A stretch of DNA of 64,000 nucleotides from the NCBI RefSeq assembly GCF_023277925.1, contig NZ_CP063832.1:4446001-4510000 (forward strand), read 5' to 3'. The notes beneath the pieces were generated by a model that searched no databases, was not told the origin of the DNA, and saw nothing but the letters and a program-made list of their open reading frames with translations. Source of the DNA: Pseudomonas entomophila. GTDB lineage: Bacteria; Pseudomonadota; Gammaproteobacteria; Pseudomonadales; Pseudomonadaceae. A program made the position numbers and the translations under genes. Positions 18,169-27,290 of this stretch are shown piece after piece; positions within the stretch are counted from its first letter, which is position 1, and the number at the start of each line of letters is the position of its first letter.

Positions 18169-18181
18169 GTTATTATGTTAC
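18169..18181. promoter_or_regulatory. Candidate Zur box between zur and znuA
   Basis: GTTATTATGTTAC matches a GTTAT-N3-ATAAC dyad at 8 of 10 positions and sits in the middle of the 66-base divergent region, where one operator could control both directions. Other AT-rich stretches nearby are absent, so this is the best candidate, but the match is imperfect. Confidence 0.4.
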
Positions 18182-18208
18182 CTGTTTCTGACGACCCGAG
18201 TATCCACC

Positions 18209-19114
18209 GTGTCCCGATTCCTTGTCCTCTTTGTCGCTTTTATCGCCTGTTCGGCCCAGGCCGATGTGCGCGTACTGACCAGTATCAAGCCCCTGCAACA
18301 GATCGCCGCTGCCGTCCAGGACGGTGCAGGCAGCCCGGACGTGCTGCTGCCGCCGGGCGCGTCCCCGCACAACTACGCGCTGCGTCCGTCCGATGTGCGT
18401 AAGGTGGGCGATGCCGACCTGCTGTACTGGATCGGCCCGGACATGGAGGGCTTCCTGCCCCGCGTGCTGGCCAGCCGCAGCAAACCCAGTGTGGCGGTGC
18501 AGTCGCTTTCAGGCCTGCAACTGCGCCACTTCGGCGAGGACAGCCACTCTCATGAAGAGGACCACGACGATCATGACCATGATCACCGCCCAGGCAGCCT
18601 TGATGCACACCTGTGGTTGTCGTCGGCCAATGCCCGGGTGATCGCGGCGAAGATGGCCGCCGACCTGGCGGCCGTCGACCCGGCCAATGCCACGCGTTAT
18701 CAGGGCAACCTGAAGCTGTTCATCGAACGGATGGACGCCCTGGATGGGCGGATCAAGCAGCGAGTGGCGGGGATCGTCGGCAAGCCGTATTTCGTATTCC
18801 ATGAAGCCTTTGACTACTTCGAGTCGGCGTATGGCCTGAAGCACACCGGGGTCTTCAGCGTGGCATCGGAAGTGCAGCCGGGGGCGCAGCATGTGGCCGC
18901 GATGCGCAAGCGCCTGCAGGAAGTGGGCAAGACCTGTGTGTTCAGCGAGCCGCCGCTGCGGCCGCGTTTGGCCGAGACACTGACGGTGGGGTTGCCGGTG
19001 CGTTTGGCGGAGCTGGATGCGCTGGGAGGGACCGATCCGGTGGATGCCAGGGGTTACGAGCGATTGCTGGAGAAACTGGGTAGCGACCTGACGGGTTGCC
19101 TGGAGCAGTTGTAG
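18209..19114 (+). CDS. znuA: Periplasmic zinc-binding protein of ZnuABC
   Basis: This protein captures zinc in the periplasm and hands it to ZnuB. The 301-residue protein starts at GTG 18209 (reading MSRFLVLFVAFIACSAQA), which gives a good signal peptide. The ribosome-binding site is weak, and an in-frame ATG at 18162 would place non-signal residues first. The fold carries zinc ligands in ASPHNYALRPSD, VFHEAFDYFE and the C-terminal TD/GT region. A flexible histidine/aspartate loop (HSHEEDHDDHDHDH, about residues 115–130) is typical of zinc-specific members. The stop codon TAG lies in a REP tail. Confidence 0.92.
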   Translation: MSRFLVLFVAFIACSAQADVRVLTSIKPLQQIAAAVQDGAGSPDVLLPPGASPHNYALRPSDVRKVGDADLLYWIGPDMEGFLPRVLASRSKPSVAVQSLSGLQLRHFGEDSHSHEEDHDDHDHDHRPGSLDAHLWLSSANARVIAAKMAADLAAVDPANATRYQGNLKLFIERMDALDGRIKQRVAGIVGKPYFVFHEAFDYFESAYGLKHTGVFSVASEVQPGAQHVAAMRKRLQEVGKTCVFSEPPLRPRLAETLTVGLPVRLAELDALGGTDPVDARGYERLLEKLGSDLTGCLEQL

Positions 19115-19205
19115 GTGCGGCTTCAACTGCGAAGCGGGCACCACGGTGTGTGGCACCCGCTTCGCGGGTGATCGCGGCTAAAGCCGCGCCTGTAGGTCCT
19201 ACAGG
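19110..19205. repeat. REP-like nested palindromes between znuA and thrB
   Basis: The segment starts TTGTAGG, whose TAG is the znuA stop codon. It contains GCGAAGCGGGCACCAC against GTGTGGCACCCGCTTCGC, then GCGGCTAAAGCCGC, and ends TCCTACAGG. It lies between convergent genes and probably terminates both. Confidence 0.7.
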
Positions 19206-19220
19206 TTGCGTCATCGCCCG

Positions 19221-20171
19221 TTAGAGCGCGAACGGCAGCTTCAACGCCACCTGCTGGCGCTGCACCAGCCGCACCTCGAACTCGCTCGGGTCGTGGATCA
19301 TTACATCCATCCCGGCAAACGCCTGCGCCGCGATAAGCCGCGACAGCCAGAAGCGCACGCAAGCCACCCGCAGCATCACCGGCCACAGCTCGGCTTCGGC
19401 CGCAGTGAATGGCCGCAACGCCGCATAGGCGCCCAGCAGCGCCTGGGCCCGTGGCAGATCGATGCCACTCTGCTCGTCCAGGCACCAGTCGTTCACGGTG
19501 ATGGCCACGTCATACAGCATCGGCCCGGAGCAGGCGTTGTAGAAATCGATCACGCCGGTCAGGTGGGTGCCTTCGAACATCACGTTGTCACGGAACAGGT
19601 CGGCGTGCAGGTTGGCCTTGGGCAGGGCCAGGATCTGCGCCTTGTGCGCGGTGATTTCATCCAGTGCCGGTTTCAACAGTTCGGTTTGTGCGCTGTTCAG
19701 GCCGGACAACAGCTCGGCGCCAGATGCCAGCATCCAGTCCAGGCCGCGGTCGGTACGGCGCTCGATGATGCGCTCGCGAGTGGCCTGGTGGATGTGCGCC
19801 AGCAGCTCGCCGACCTGGGCGCAGTGCTGGTTGTTCGGGGCCTTGATGTGCTTGCCGGACAGCCGTGGCTGCAACAGCGCAGGCTTGCCGCACAGCTCGC
19901 GCAGGCCATTGCCGTCACGGTCACGCACGGCGTAGGGCACCGGCATGTCGGCATCATGCAGCACATCGAGCAGCTCGATGAAGAACGGCATGTCTTCCGC
20001 CGGCCCGCGCTCGATCAATGTGAGGACGAATTCCCCTTGCTCCAGGCTGACGAAGAAATTGCTGTTCTCGGTACCGGCGGCGATGCCCTGGAAGTCGAGC
20101 AGACGGCCCAGCGCGTACGGTGCCAGAAAGGTTTCCAGCTCAGGCCGGGACACAGGGGTGAAGACTGACAT
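19221..20171 (-). CDS. thrB: Homoserine kinase (APH-fold type)
   Basis: This enzyme phosphorylates homoserine on the way to threonine. The 316-residue protein belongs to the aminoglycoside-phosphotransferase-like ThrB of pseudomonads, not the GHMP family. The catalytic loop is LHADLFRDNVMF and the Mg-binding segment is GVIDFYNA. GTENSNFFV near residue 33 is the nucleotide-contact region. It lies 64 bases downstream of the DUF2782 gene, so the two are probably co-transcribed. The same pair beside polA is conserved in the genus. Confidence 0.92.
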   Translation of the reverse strand: MSVFTPVSRPELETFLAPYALGRLLDFQGIAAGTENSNFFVSLEQGEFVLTLIERGPAEDMPFFIELLDVLHDADMPVPYAVRDRDGNGLRELCGKPALLQPRLSGKHIKAPNNQHCAQVGELLAHIHQATRERIIERRTDRGLDWMLASGAELLSGLNSAQTELLKPALDEITAHKAQILALPKANLHADLFRDNVMFEGTHLTGVIDFYNACSGPMLYDVAITVNDWCLDEQSGIDLPRAQALLGAYAALRPFTAAEAELWPVMLRVACVRFWLSRLIAAQAFAGMDVMIHDPSEFEVRLVQRQQVALKLPFAL

Positions 20172-20235
20172 GTTGAAAAATTGCCCATGCGGGCACTTCC
20201 GCCGGGAAGTGCCTGGTTGATGTGAATGGTACGCG

Positions 20236-20526
20236 CTACTTCCACTCGAAGATTTTCCAGGAGGGGATCAGCATGTCTGGCTGGTCTGAGCGAATGAAGT
20301 TGGCGTCAGTGCCATCGGCGCGTACCAGGAAATAAGGCTTACCACCTTTTGGTGTGACCTTGATCGCATACAGGAAGCCATTCTGCCGGTATTCCTGGAT
20401 GGTTTTGTCGCCTTCCGTGCGAATGGTCACATCGGGATCTGCCGATGGGGCGTCGTCCGCCGCCAGGGTGACGGCTGGCAGGGTGGCCAGCAGACCGAGC
20501 AGTAACAGGCGATTGGGGGTACGCAT
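20236..20526 (-). CDS. DUF2782 exported small protein
   Basis: The 96-residue protein has a signal peptide ending at about TLAA (residues 1–22) and a short periplasmic domain: VTIRTEGDKTIQEYRQNGFLY, then IKVTPKGGKPYFLV. DUF2782 members are consistently found between thrB and polA in pseudomonads, and no function is established. It diverges from polA across 74 bases. Confidence 0.82.
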   Translation of the reverse strand: MRTPNRLLLLGLLATLPAVTLAADDAPSADPDVTIRTEGDKTIQEYRQNGFLYAIKVTPKGGKPYFLVRADGTDANFIRSDQPDMLIPSWKIFEWK

Positions 20527-20600
20527 GATAACCTAGTCCTTTTGTCGTCATTGATCCGGCTATTCTAGCTCCGGACCCGCCGAAAAGGTTGATTCTCCTC

Positions 20601-23357
20601 ATGAGCCAAGCGCCTCTCGTCCTGGTGGACGGTTCCTCCTACCTCTACCGCGCCTTTCACGCGCTGCCGCCGCTGACCACCTCCAAAGGTATGCCGACGG
20701 GCGCGGTCAAGGGCGTGCTGAACATGCTCAAGAGCCTGCGCAAGCAATACCCGGACAGCCTGTTCGCGGTGGTCTTCGATGCCAAGGGCGGCACTTTCCG
20801 CGATGCCATGTTCGCCGAGTACAAGGCCAACCGCCCAAGCATGCCCGACGACCTGCGGGTGCAGGTCGAGCCGCTGCACGCCAGCGTCCGCGCCTTGGGC
20901 TACCCGCTGCTGTGCGTCGAGGGCGTGGAGGCCGACGACGTGATCGGTACCCTGGCACGCAGCAGTGCGGCGGCTGGCCGCCCAGTGATCATCTCGACCG
21001 GCGACAAGGACATGGCCCAGTTGGTGGACGGCCACGTCACGCTGGTCAACACCATGACCGGTAGCGTGCTGGATGTGGCTGGCGTGCACGAGAAGTTTGG
21101 TGTCGGCCCGGAACACATCATCGATTTCCTCGCCCTGATGGGTGACAAGGTCGACAACATTCCCGGCGTGCCGGGTGTTGGCGAGAAAACCGCCGTGGGC
21201 CTGCTGACTGGCATCGGTGGCGGTCTGAGCGACCTGTACCAGAACCTCGATAAGGTCCCGCACCTGGCCATTCGTGGCGCCAAGACCTTGCCGGCCAAGC
21301 TTGAGGAACACCGTGACGCGGCCTTCCTCTCCTACGAGCTGGCCACCATCAAGTGCGATGTGGAGCTGGATGTCGAGGTCGACGCCCTGGTCTGCGGCGA
21401 GCCGGACCGCGAAGCACTGCTGGCGCTGTATACCGAGATGGAGTTCAAGAGCTGGGTCGCCGACGTGCAGCGCAGCGCGCCCCGCATGGGTGATGGCGAC
21501 GCCACCGTTGCGACCGAGGAAGCGTCCACGGCCAAAGTCGAACCCAAGTACGAGACCATACTCGACCAGGCACGTTTCGATGCCTGGCTGGAAAAGCTGC
21601 GCAAGGCGCCACTGTTCGCGTTCGACACCGAGACCACTGGCCTTGATGCCCAGAAGGCCAGCATCGTCGGCCTGTCGTTCGCCGTCGAGCCCAACGAAGC
21701 CGCCTATGTACCGCTGGCCCACGACTACGAGGGCGCTCCGGCCCAGCTGGACCGCGAGGCGGTGCTGCTGGCACTCAAACCCCTGCTGGAAGACCCGGCC
21801 AAGGGCAAGATCGGTCAGAACGCCAAGTACGACATCAATATCCTGGCCAACGGCAGCCCGGCCATCCTGATGCGTGGCGTTGCCTACGACACGATGCTCG
21901 AGTCCTATGTGCTCGACTCCACCGCCACCCGCCACGACATGGACAGCCTGGCGCAGAAGTACCTGGATCACACCACCATCGGGTTCGAGGACATCGCTGG
22001 CAAGGGCGCCAAGCAACTGACCTTCAACCAGATCCCGCTGGAGAAGGCCGGTCCCTACGCCGCCGAGGATGCCGACGTCACGCTGCGCCTGCACCATACG
22101 CTGCAGGCGCGCCTGGCGAAGACCCCCAGCGTGCTGCCGGTGCTGATGGACATCGAGATGCCGCTGGTGCCGGTACTGGCGAAGATCGAGCGCCAGGGCG
22201 CGCTGGTCGATGCCGCGCTGCTCGGCGTGCAGAGCGGCGAGCTGGGCGCGAAGCTGGTCGAGCTGGAGCGCGAGGCTTACGAGCTGGCCGGTGAAGAATT
22301 CAACCTGGGCTCGCCGAAGCAGCTGGGTGCGATCCTCTACGACAAGCTGGGCATGCCGGTGCTGAGCAAGACCGCCAAGGGCCAGCCCTCTACCGCCGAG
22401 GCGGTGCTCGACGACCTGGCCGAGCAGGGCTACCCGCTGCCCAAGGTGCTGATGCAATACCGCAGCTTGAGCAAGCTCAAGAGCACCTACACCGACAAGC
22501 TGCCGGGACAGATCAACCCGCGCACCGGGCGTATCCACACCTCCTACCAGCAAGCAGTCGCCGCCACCGGGCGGCTGTCCTCCAGCGACCCGAACCTGCA
22601 GAACATCCCGGTGCGCACCGCCGAAGGCCGGCGTATCCGCCAGGCCTTCGTCGCCAGCCCCGGCTACAAGCTGCTGGCGGCGGACTACTCGCAGATCGAG
22701 CTGCGCATCATGGCCCACCTGGCCAAGGACGAAGGTCTGCTGCATGCCTTCCGCAACGACCTGGATGTGCACCGCGCCACGGCCGCCGAAGTGTTCGGCG
22801 TGGCCCTGGCGGACGTCACCACCGACCAGCGTCGCAGTGCCAAGGCCATCAACTTCGGCCTGATCTATGGCATGAGCGCGTTCGGCCTGGCCAAGCAGAT
22901 CGGCGTCGACCGCAAGCAGTCCCAGGATTACATCGACCGTTATTTCGCCCGCTATCCCGGCGTATTGGCCTACATGGAGCGAACTCGCGCCCAAGCCGCC
23001 GAGCAGGGCTTCGTCGAGACCTTGTTCGGCCGCCGCTTGTACCTGCCGGACATCAATGCCAAGAACCCGGCCCTGCGCAAAGGCGCCGAGCGCACCGCGA
23101 TCAACGCCCCGATGCAGGGCACCGCGGCGGACATCATCAAGCGCGCCATGGTCGCGGTAGACAACTGGCTGGTCGACAGCAAGCTGGATGCCCGGGTGAT
23201 CCTGCAGGTGCACGACGAACTGGTGCTGGAAGTGCGTGAGGACTTAGTCGAGCAGGTGAAAGATGAAATTCGTGGCTACATGAGCGGTGCCGCAGAACTC
23301 GATGTGCCGCTGCTGGTGGAAGTGGGGGTTGGCTCGAATTGGGACGAAGCTCACTAA
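20601..23357 (+). CDS. polA: DNA polymerase I
   Basis: This enzyme fills gaps, removes RNA primers and repairs DNA. The 918-residue protein has the full three-domain layout: 5′-nuclease (about 1–290, starting [15 protein letters not shown]), 3′–5′ proofreading exonuclease with D342-x-E344 in FDTETTGLD, and the polymerase domain with D695 in DYSQIELR, the O-helix [14 protein letters not shown], and D872 in VHDELV. All catalytic acids are present. ATG 20601 ([11 protein letters not shown]) is the standard start. A TTG four codons earlier has no support. Only AAAGG at 20583–20587 resembles a ribosome-binding site, which is distant. Confidence 0.97.
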   Translation: MSQAPLVLVDGSSYLYRAFHALPPLTTSKGMPTGAVKGVLNMLKSLRKQYPDSLFAVVFDAKGGTFRDAMFAEYKANRPSMPDDLRVQVEPLHASVRALGYPLLCVEGVEADDVIGTLARSSAAAGRPVIISTGDKDMAQLVDGHVTLVNTMTGSVLDVAGVHEKFGVGPEHIIDFLALMGDKVDNIPGVPGVGEKTAVGLLTGIGGGLSDLYQNLDKVPHLAIRGAKTLPAKLEEHRDAAFLSYELATIKCDVELDVEVDALVCGEPDREALLALYTEMEFKSWVADVQRSAPRMGDGDATVATEEASTAKVEPKYETILDQARFDAWLEKLRKAPLFAFDTETTGLDAQKASIVGLSFAVEPNEAAYVPLAHDYEGAPAQLDREAVLLALKPLLEDPAKGKIGQNAKYDINILANGSPAILMRGVAYDTMLESYVLDSTATRHDMDSLAQKYLDHTTIGFEDIAGKGAKQLTFNQIPLEKAGPYAAEDADVTLRLHHTLQARLAKTPSVLPVLMDIEMPLVPVLAKIERQGALVDAALLGVQSGELGAKLVELEREAYELAGEEFNLGSPKQLGAILYDKLGMPVLSKTAKGQPSTAEAVLDDLAEQGYPLPKVLMQYRSLSKLKSTYTDKLPGQINPRTGRIHTSYQQAVAATGRLSSSDPNLQNIPVRTAEGRRIRQAFVASPGYKLLAADYSQIELRIMAHLAKDEGLLHAFRNDLDVHRATAAEVFGVALADVTTDQRRSAKAINFGLIYGMSAFGLAKQIGVDRKQSQDYIDRYFARYPGVLAYMERTRAQAAEQGFVETLFGRRLYLPDINAKNPALRKGAERTAINAPMQGTAADIIKRAMVAVDNWLVDSKLDARVILQVHDELVLEVREDLVEQVKDEIRGYMSGAAELDVPLLVEVGVGSNWDEAH

Positions 23358-23440
23358 ACGCGGCGTGAAAGCTGTGTAGGATCTGCGGCGTAGTGTCGCG
23401 GATCCGTAGCGGCCTCAGGCCATTAGATCCAGGGTTTCAT

Positions 23441-23461
23441 GAAACTATCGCAAATAGTTTC
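23441..23461. other. Perfect 8-bp hairpin just upstream of the ersA promoter
   Basis: GAAACTAT (23441–23448) pairs with ATAGTTTC (23454–23461) around CGCAA. It ends 10 bases before the AlgU-type -35. It could be the end of the polA transcript or an operator for ersA. The rest of the polA–ersA gap holds an imperfect GGATC…GGATCC dyad near 23379–23405. Confidence 0.4.
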
Positions 23462-23471
23462 GAGGGGCTCG

Positions 23472-23499
23472 GAACTAAATCGGTGAAGCGCTACTCAGA
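23472..23499 (+). promoter_or_regulatory. AlgU (sigma-22)-type promoter of ersA
   Basis: GAACTA at 23472–23477 and TCAGA at 23495–23499, 17 bases apart, match the GAACTT-N16/17-TCTGA pattern of AlgU/RpoE-dependent promoters. The predicted start is near 23506. ErsA of P. aeruginosa is known to be transcribed by this envelope-stress sigma factor, which agrees. Confidence 0.65.
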
Positions 23500-23505
23500 G
23501 GTACT

Positions 23506-23635
23506 GAATGGCTGGTGAAGCCTTTCGATGCTCCTATGTTGTGTTAAGTGTTGGCAGATATTCGGACCCCGCCCTAGCGGTCCGAACTTGAACCCCGAAC
23601 TTCCCCCTCCCCATATGAAGTCCGGGGTTTTTTTT
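23506..23635 (+). ncRNA. ersA: ErsA envelope-stress small RNA
   Basis: The position between polA and engB is that of Spot 42 in enterics and of the unrelated ErsA in Pseudomonas. An AlgU-type promoter precedes it. It ends in an intrinsic terminator: CCCCGAACTT at 23593–23602 pairs, with one mismatch, with AAGTCCGGGG at 23618–23627, followed by eight Ts. The loop is C/T-rich (CCCCCTCCCC), a suitable site for base pairing with ribosome-binding sites. An internal stem CGGACC (23563–23568) / GGTCCG (23579–23584) is also visible. The length of about 130 bases matches the 132 known for P. aeruginosa ErsA. In that species ErsA affects algC and oprD. Targets here are inferred only. Confidence 0.8.
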
Positions 23636-23665
23636 GCCCGGAATTCGGCGGCGGGTGGTTTGCCT

Positions 23666-23754
23666 CTGTAGGCGCCAGCCTTGCTGGCGAACCAGACACC
23701 GCGATGGGTGGCACCGGCTGTGCCGGTGTTCGCCGGCAAAGCCTGCTCCTACAG
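23666..23754. repeat. Pair of REP-like elements between ersA and engB
   Basis: CTGTAGGCGCCAGCC…GCTGGCGAACC is followed by GCACCGGC…GCCGGTGTTCGCCGGC and the tail CTCCTACAG. The two inverted units form a larger dyad ending 12 bases from the engB stop codon. Confidence 0.65.
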
Positions 23755-23765
23755 GGCGCGCGCTA

Positions 23766-24398
23766 TCAGGCCAGCGGCTTGTCTTCCAGCTCCATCCAGT
23801 CCGCCAGCACGCGGTAGGCCTCTTCCAGCCCCAGGCGCTTGGGCGCCGAGAACAGCTGGATAGTCACACCATCACCCCAACCTTTGCGAATTTCCGACTG
23901 CACTTTGAGCAAGGTGTTCTTGCCCGCGCCGTGGGTCAGTTTGTCGGCCTTGGTCAACAGGATGTGCATGGGCATGCCGCTGGCCTTGGCCCAGTCGAGC
24001 ATCATCTTGTCGAAGTCGGTCATCGGGTGGCGCACATCCATCATCAGGATCACCCCGCGCAGGCACTCGCGGCTGCCGAGGTAGGCTTCCAGGTGCTTCT
24101 GCCAGTGTTGCTTGAGCGGGATCGGCACTTTTGCATAACCGTAGCCCGGCAGGTCGACCAAACGCCGTTCATCGTCCAGACTGAAGAAATTCAGCAACTG
24201 GGTGCGGCCGGGGGTCTTCGAGGTGCGCGCCAGGCTGGCGTGGGTCAGGGTGTTGAGGGCGCTGGACTTGCCGGCGTTGGAGCGGCCGGCGAAAGCCACC
24301 TCGTAACCCTGGTCTTCCGGGCATTGTTCGACCTTGGCGGCGCTGAGGGCGAATTTGGCTTTCTGGCAGAGGCCGAGGATGGGGTTCTTGACTTGCAT
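23766..24398 (-). CDS. engB: Ribosome biogenesis GTPase EngB (YihA/YsxC)
   Basis: This essential GTPase acts in assembly of the large ribosomal subunit. The 210-residue protein has G1 GRSNAGKSS, the G2/G3 region [11 protein letters not shown] and DLPGYGYA, and G4 TKADKL. ATG 24398 ([11 protein letters not shown]) is the family start. In-frame codons upstream run through the divergent promoter region and are not expected to be translated. Linkage to polA is conserved in gammaproteobacteria. Confidence 0.95.
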   Translation of the reverse strand: MQVKNPILGLCQKAKFALSAAKVEQCPEDQGYEVAFAGRSNAGKSSALNTLTHASLARTSKTPGRTQLLNFFSLDDERRLVDLPGYGYAKVPIPLKQHWQKHLEAYLGSRECLRGVILMMDVRHPMTDFDKMMLDWAKASGMPMHILLTKADKLTHGAGKNTLLKVQSEIRKGWGDGVTIQLFSAPKRLGLEEAYRVLADWMELEDKPLA

Positions 24399-24463
24399 GG
24401 GATATCCGATGTGGGTGTTGCCCAGCTCTGGAACGGTTGGCCCAGGCTCGGCAAGCAGTGTCG

Positions 24464-24492
24464 TTTCCGTTTGGATGGCGGAAGTATATAAT
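24464..24492 (+). promoter_or_regulatory. Predicted promoter for the cytochrome c genes
   Basis: A perfect TATAAT stands at 24487–24492. Seventeen bases upstream is TTTCCG, a weak -35. It lies in the region divergent from engB and would start transcription near 24499, about 108 bases before the first cytochrome gene. Confidence 0.4.
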
Positions 24493-24606
24493 GCCCCAGT
24501 TTTTGTGTGCTCATTCTCCCAACGAAGGCGTATGAGCATGGGGTGTCGAACAATAGCTCGCGCAACAGAACGCAGCGCGGCCCCCAACCCTGTCAGGTCG
24601 TTCCGC

Positions 24607-24909
24607 ATGGCGAAATGGCTGCTTGCTGTCGGTTTGTTCCTACCGTTTTTCAGCGCACAGGCTACACAGGATCCCGAGGCGTTGTACAACCGCAGCTGTG
24701 CGGCCTGTCACGCCGGACAATTGCCACAGGCACCCAGGCAGGGTGACCGGGCAGTCTGGGAGCCACGGCTGGCGCAAGGCATGGAGCAACTGGTGGTACA
24801 TGTTACACAGGGTTTCAAGGCTATGCCGCCGCGTGGATTGTGCATGGACTGCAGTGCCGAGGACTACCGATTGGTCATTCTCTGGATGAGCGGCAGTCCC
24901 GATACATAA
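24607..24909 (+). CDS. Small monoheme cytochrome c (c5-like)
   Basis: This 100-residue protein has a signal peptide (about 1–19, cleavage after SAQA) and one heme site, CAACH at 31–35. A methionine in FKAMPPRG is the probable axial ligand. A CMDC pair near the C-terminus resembles the extra disulfide of cytochrome c5. I start at ATG 24607 because it begins the signal peptide. CAGG at 24594–24597 is a weak ribosome-binding site. It is 31 bases upstream of the cytochrome c4 gene and likely co-transcribed. Both are probable electron carriers to terminal oxidases. Confidence 0.82.
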   Translation: MAKWLLAVGLFLPFFSAQATQDPEALYNRSCAACHAGQLPQAPRQGDRAVWEPRLAQGMEQLVVHVTQGFKAMPPRGLCMDCSAEDYRLVILWMSGSPDT

Positions 24910-24940
24910 CATTTCACCCTTAGCCGTGTTGGATTAGCTG

Positions 24941-25558
24941 ATGAACAAACTATTCGTGAGTCTGCTGTTGACCATGGGGGTCGCAGGTGCGGCAAGTGCT
25001 GCGGAACCCATCAAAGGCGATGCTGCTGCCGGTCAGGCCAAAACCGCTGTCTGCGGGGCCTGCCACAACCCTGACGGCAACAGCCTGGCACCGAACTTCC
25101 CCAAACTCGCCGGCCAAGGCGAGCGGTATCTGGAAAAGCAGCTGCACGACATCAAGTCCGGCAAGCGCACTGTGCTGGAGATGACCGGCATGCTGGCGAA
25201 CCTCAGTGACCAGGACCTGGCCGACATCGCCGCCTACTTCTCCAGCCAGAAGGGCAGCGTCGGTGCCGCCGACCCGAAACTGGTCGAGCGTGGCCGCGCC
25301 CTGTTCAATGGCGGCGACCTCGAGAAGGGCATGCCGGCCTGCACCGGTTGCCACTCCCCCAACGGCGCAGGTCTGGCCCTGGCCGGCTTCCCGCACCTGG
25401 GCGGCCAGCACGCGCAGTATGTCGGCAAGCAGCTGACCGACTTCCGCGAAGGCAACCGCACCAACGACGGCGACGCCATGACCATGCGCACCATCGCCGG
25501 CAAGCTGAGCAACAAGGATATCGAAGCCCTGTCCAGCTACATCCAAGGCCTGCACTGA
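24941..25558 (+). CDS. cc4: Diheme cytochrome c4
   Basis: This periplasmic, membrane-associated electron carrier feeds cytochrome oxidases. The 205-residue protein has a signal peptide (1–20) and two similar cytochrome domains with CGACH at 38–42 and CTGCH at 134–138. Axial methionines are likely in the MTGML and AMTMRT segments. Length and symmetry are those of cytochrome c4. It is followed by a strong intrinsic terminator. Confidence 0.95.
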   Translation: MNKLFVSLLLTMGVAGAASAAEPIKGDAAAGQAKTAVCGACHNPDGNSLAPNFPKLAGQGERYLEKQLHDIKSGKRTVLEMTGMLANLSDQDLADIAAYFSSQKGSVGAADPKLVERGRALFNGGDLEKGMPACTGCHSPNGAGLALAGFPHLGGQHAQYVGKQLTDFREGNRTNDGDAMTMRTIAGKLSNKDIEALSSYIQGLH

Positions 25559-25610
25559 CCCTGTCGGTCTGGGCGTTAACACTCGGTTAATGCTTCAGCG
25601 CTAAAGATGA

Positions 25611-25637
25611 AAAGGGCAGCCCAGGCTGCCCTTTTTT
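25611..25637 (+). terminator. Intrinsic terminator after cytochrome c4
   Basis: AAAGGGCAG (25611–25619) pairs with CTGCCCTTT (25626–25634), followed by TTTTTT. It separates the cytochrome genes from dsbA. Confidence 0.88.
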
Positions 25638-25732
25638 CTGTCCATAGCCGTTACACTACAGAACTCGAGCCCTTCCCGACCTGTCTCACCAAGGTCGCGT
25701 CGAGGCGACCAAAGACTGCTCAGGAGTAAAGC

Positions 25733-26365
25733 ATGCGTAAACTGATTCTCAGCGCTGCGCTGGTCGCCGCCAGCGTATTCGGTATGGCCGCCGTGCAGGC
25801 CGCGGAGCCTGTAGCGGGCAAGGAATATATCGAGCTGAGCAACCCCGTCCCGGTATCAGTGCCAGGCAAGATCGAAGTCGTCGAGCTGTTCTGGTACGGC
25901 TGCCCGCACTGCTACCACTTCGAACCGACCATCAACCCTTGGGCTGATAAGTTGCCGAAGGACGTCAACTTCAAGCGCATCCCAGCTATGTTCGGCGGCC
26001 CGTGGGACGCCCACGGTCAGATGTTCCTGACGCTGGAAGCCATGGGCGTCGAGCACAACGTCCACGCCGCTGTCTTTGACGCTATCCAGAACAAGCGCAT
26101 GCGCCTGACCAAGCCTGAAGAGATGGCCGACTTCCTGGCCACCCAGGGCGTGGACAAGGAAAAGTTCCTGGCCACCTTCAACTCCTTCGCCATCAAAGGC
26201 CAGGTCAACCAGGCCAAAGAGTTGGCGAAGAAGTACGAAATCACTGGTGTTCCAAGCTTGGTGGTCAACGGCAAGTACCGCTTCGACCTGGGTACCGCTG
26301 GCGGTCCTGAAGGCGTGCTGAACGTTGCCGACCAGCTGATCGCCAAGGAGCGCGCCGCTAAGTAA
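25733..26365 (+). CDS. dsbA: Periplasmic thiol:disulfide oxidoreductase DsbA
   Basis: This enzyme introduces disulfide bonds into exported proteins. The 210-residue protein has a signal peptide (about 1–23), a thioredoxin fold with active site C57-P-H-C60, and the cis-proline loop GVPSLVVNGKY. CAGGAG precedes ATG 25733. It is followed after 12 bases by an EEP-family gene, probably co-transcribed. The CSS-motif phosphodiesterase at 30.7 kb carries periplasmic cysteines of the kind DsbA oxidises. Confidence 0.96.
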   Translation: MRKLILSAALVAASVFGMAAVQAAEPVAGKEYIELSNPVPVSVPGKIEVVELFWYGCPHCYHFEPTINPWADKLPKDVNFKRIPAMFGGPWDAHGQMFLTLEAMGVEHNVHAAVFDAIQNKRMRLTKPEEMADFLATQGVDKEKFLATFNSFAIKGQVNQAKELAKKYEITGVPSLVVNGKYRFDLGTAGGPEGVLNVADQLIAKERAAK

Positions 26366-26377
26366 GCGGCGACCGCC

Positions 26378-27232
26378 ATGGGCCGGATCCGCACGACACG
26401 TGGTATCGGCCTGCACCAGCCGCAGGTCAACGAGCGTCACCTGCAGGCCCCGGGCCTGCCGGAGGATGGTCGCCTGCGGCTGCTGAGCTTCAACATCCAG
26501 GTCGGCATCAGCACCGAGCGTTATCGCCATTACCTGACCCGCAGCTGGCAGCACCTGCTGCCGCACGCTGGCCGGTCCGGCAACCTGCAGAAAATCGGTG
26601 AACTGCTGGGCGACTTTGACCTGGTGGCCCTGCAGGAAGCCGACGGTGGCAGCCTGCGTTCGGGCTACGTCAACCAGGTCGAGCACCTGGCGCAACTGGG
26701 GGCCTTCCCCTACTGGTATCAGCAGCTCAATCGCAACCTCGGGCGTTTCGCCCAGCACAGCAATGGCGTGCTCAGCCGCCTCAAGCCCCAGCAACTGGAA
26801 GACCACCCCTTGCCCGGCCCGGCCGGCCGCGGTGCGATCCTGGTGCGCTTCGGCGAGGGCGAGGATGCGCTGATCGTGGTGATGATGCACCTGGCACTGG
26901 GCGCAAAGACCCGCGCCCGGCAGCTGGCCTATATCCGTGAGCTGATCGGCGGCTACCGCCACCAGGTGCTCATGGGGGACATGAACACCCACGCCACCGA
27001 CCTGCTCGATCACTCGCCTTTGCGTGATCTGGGCCTGGTAGCCCCCCAGGTCGAAGCCACCTTCCCCAGCTGGCGGCCGCAGCGTTGCCTGGATCACATC
27101 CTGCTCAGCCCGAGCCTGACGTTGGAGCGCGTCGAGGTGCTGGCGCAGCCAATTTCCGATCACCTGCCCGTCGCTGTCGAGATCCGATTGCCTGAAGCCC
27201 TGACTGTGGATACGCTGCCGGTCCTGAGCTAG
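26378..27232 (+). CDS. Endonuclease/exonuclease/phosphatase-family protein
   Basis: The 284-residue protein has the EEP metal-dependent phosphoesterase fold. Conserved residues are visible in order: N in LLSFNIQ, E in ALQEADGG, the GDMNTH motif, and the C-terminal SDHLPVAVEI with its catalytic histidine. No signal peptide is present, so it should be cytoplasmic. The substrate cannot be told from sequence: DNA, nucleotide or phosphoinositide-type phosphodiesters are all possible in this family. It follows dsbA by 12 bases. The ribosome-binding site is weak (AGCGGCGA), which suggests translation coupled to dsbA. Confidence 0.85.
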   Translation: MGRIRTTRGIGLHQPQVNERHLQAPGLPEDGRLRLLSFNIQVGISTERYRHYLTRSWQHLLPHAGRSGNLQKIGELLGDFDLVALQEADGGSLRSGYVNQVEHLAQLGAFPYWYQQLNRNLGRFAQHSNGVLSRLKPQQLEDHPLPGPAGRGAILVRFGEGEDALIVVMMHLALGAKTRARQLAYIRELIGGYRHQVLMGDMNTHATDLLDHSPLRDLGLVAPQVEATFPSWRPQRCLDHILLSPSLTLERVEVLAQPISDHLPVAVEIRLPEALTVDTLPVLS

Positions 27233-27290
27233 CGCCTGCAGCACTCAAGTCTTCGGTCTGTTCGCCGAAATCGAGTCATTACAGGACTAG

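Noticed and set aside
20565..23213. Long open frame (882 codons) on the reverse strand opposite polA
   Set aside because: It is a high-GC shadow of polA: low-complexity, valine/glutamine/histidine-rich, no homology and no ribosome-binding site.
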